From an uncultured Shinella sp. (GTDB lineage: Bacteria; Pseudomonadota; Alphaproteobacteria; Rhizobiales; Rhizobiaceae): a stretch of DNA of 9,042 nucleotides. Made by a program: the position numbers and the translations under genes. The notes under the pieces are model-generated. The model saw nothing but the letters and a program-made list of their open reading frames with translations. It had not been told where the DNA came from and did not search any database. Location: contig CAMLOC010000092.1 in NCBI GenBank assembly GCA_946481465.1, positions 1-9,042 of the forward strand, written 5' to 3'. Every line of letters starts with the position of its first letter. Position 1 is the stretch's first letter. Positions 8,975-9,042 of the stretch are shown piece after piece.

Positions 8975-9042
8975 GCCCCTCATCCGGCCTGCCGGCCACC
9001 TTCTCCCCGCAAGCGGGGAGAAGGGACTTGTGGCAAGGCCGC
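8975..9042. repeat. RIME-type rhizobial palindromic intergenic repeat, cut by window edge
   Basis: The sequence starting CCCCTCATCCGGCCTGCCGG just after exoR matches, from memory, the Rhizobium-specific intergenic mosaic element (RIME1) class. Its core is a 12-bp perfect palindrome with a 2-base spacer (CCTTCTCCCCGC 8999-9010, GCGGGGAGAAGG 9013-9024). Similar copies are scattered between genes across Rhizobiaceae genomes. Here it lies 12 bases after the exoR stop and may serve as its 3' hairpin, although no long T-run follows. The element continues past the window. Confidence 0.8.

Overview
This window is ordinary core chromosome of an alphaproteobacterium, almost certainly Rhizobiaceae (Rhizobium/Agrobacterium/Ensifer/Shinella group). 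The evidence is strongly GC-biased third codon positions, a PopZ (DUF2497) gene directly before valS, an ExoR orthologue, and a RIME-type rhizobial palindromic repeat at the right edge. All six supported genes lie on the + strand. I did not find a new multi-gene system, transposon, phage, CRISPR array or RNA gene.

Layout: (1) 1-561, the 3' part of a protein-L-isoaspartate O-methyltransferase-like gene, cut by the window edge. (2) 562-817, a spacer with a strong bulged hairpin. (3) 818-2218, tolC, the outer-membrane channel for type I secretion and efflux, starting at a GTG. (4) 2219-2374, a spacer with a hairpin. (5) 2375-3112, popZ, the polar scaffold. (6) 3113-3250, an intrinsic terminator followed by a good sigma70-like promoter. 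(7) 3251-6178, valS, then its terminator. (8) 6179-6535, an AT-rich regulatory region with an inverted repeat, a possible 28-codon leader ORF and a GC-rich leader. (9) 6536-7789, a FadL/OmpP1-type outer-membrane transporter, then a near-perfect terminator. (10) 7790-8158, a long exoR upstream region. (11) 8159-8962, exoR, the periplasmic inhibitor of the ExoS/ChvG-ChvI envelope-stress and symbiosis switch. (12) from 8975, the RIME-like repeat.

The genes appear to be separate transcription units, since every junction carries a spacer of more than 130 bases and usually a hairpin. Thematically, tolC, fadL and exoR are envelope genes: export, uptake of hydrophobic compounds (possibly long-chain acyl-homoserine lactones), and periplasmic control of exopolysaccharide and motility. 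popZ and valS are housekeeping. The points most worth checking are the leader upstream of fadL, the competing in-frame start upstream of exoR, and the hairpin upstream of tolC.
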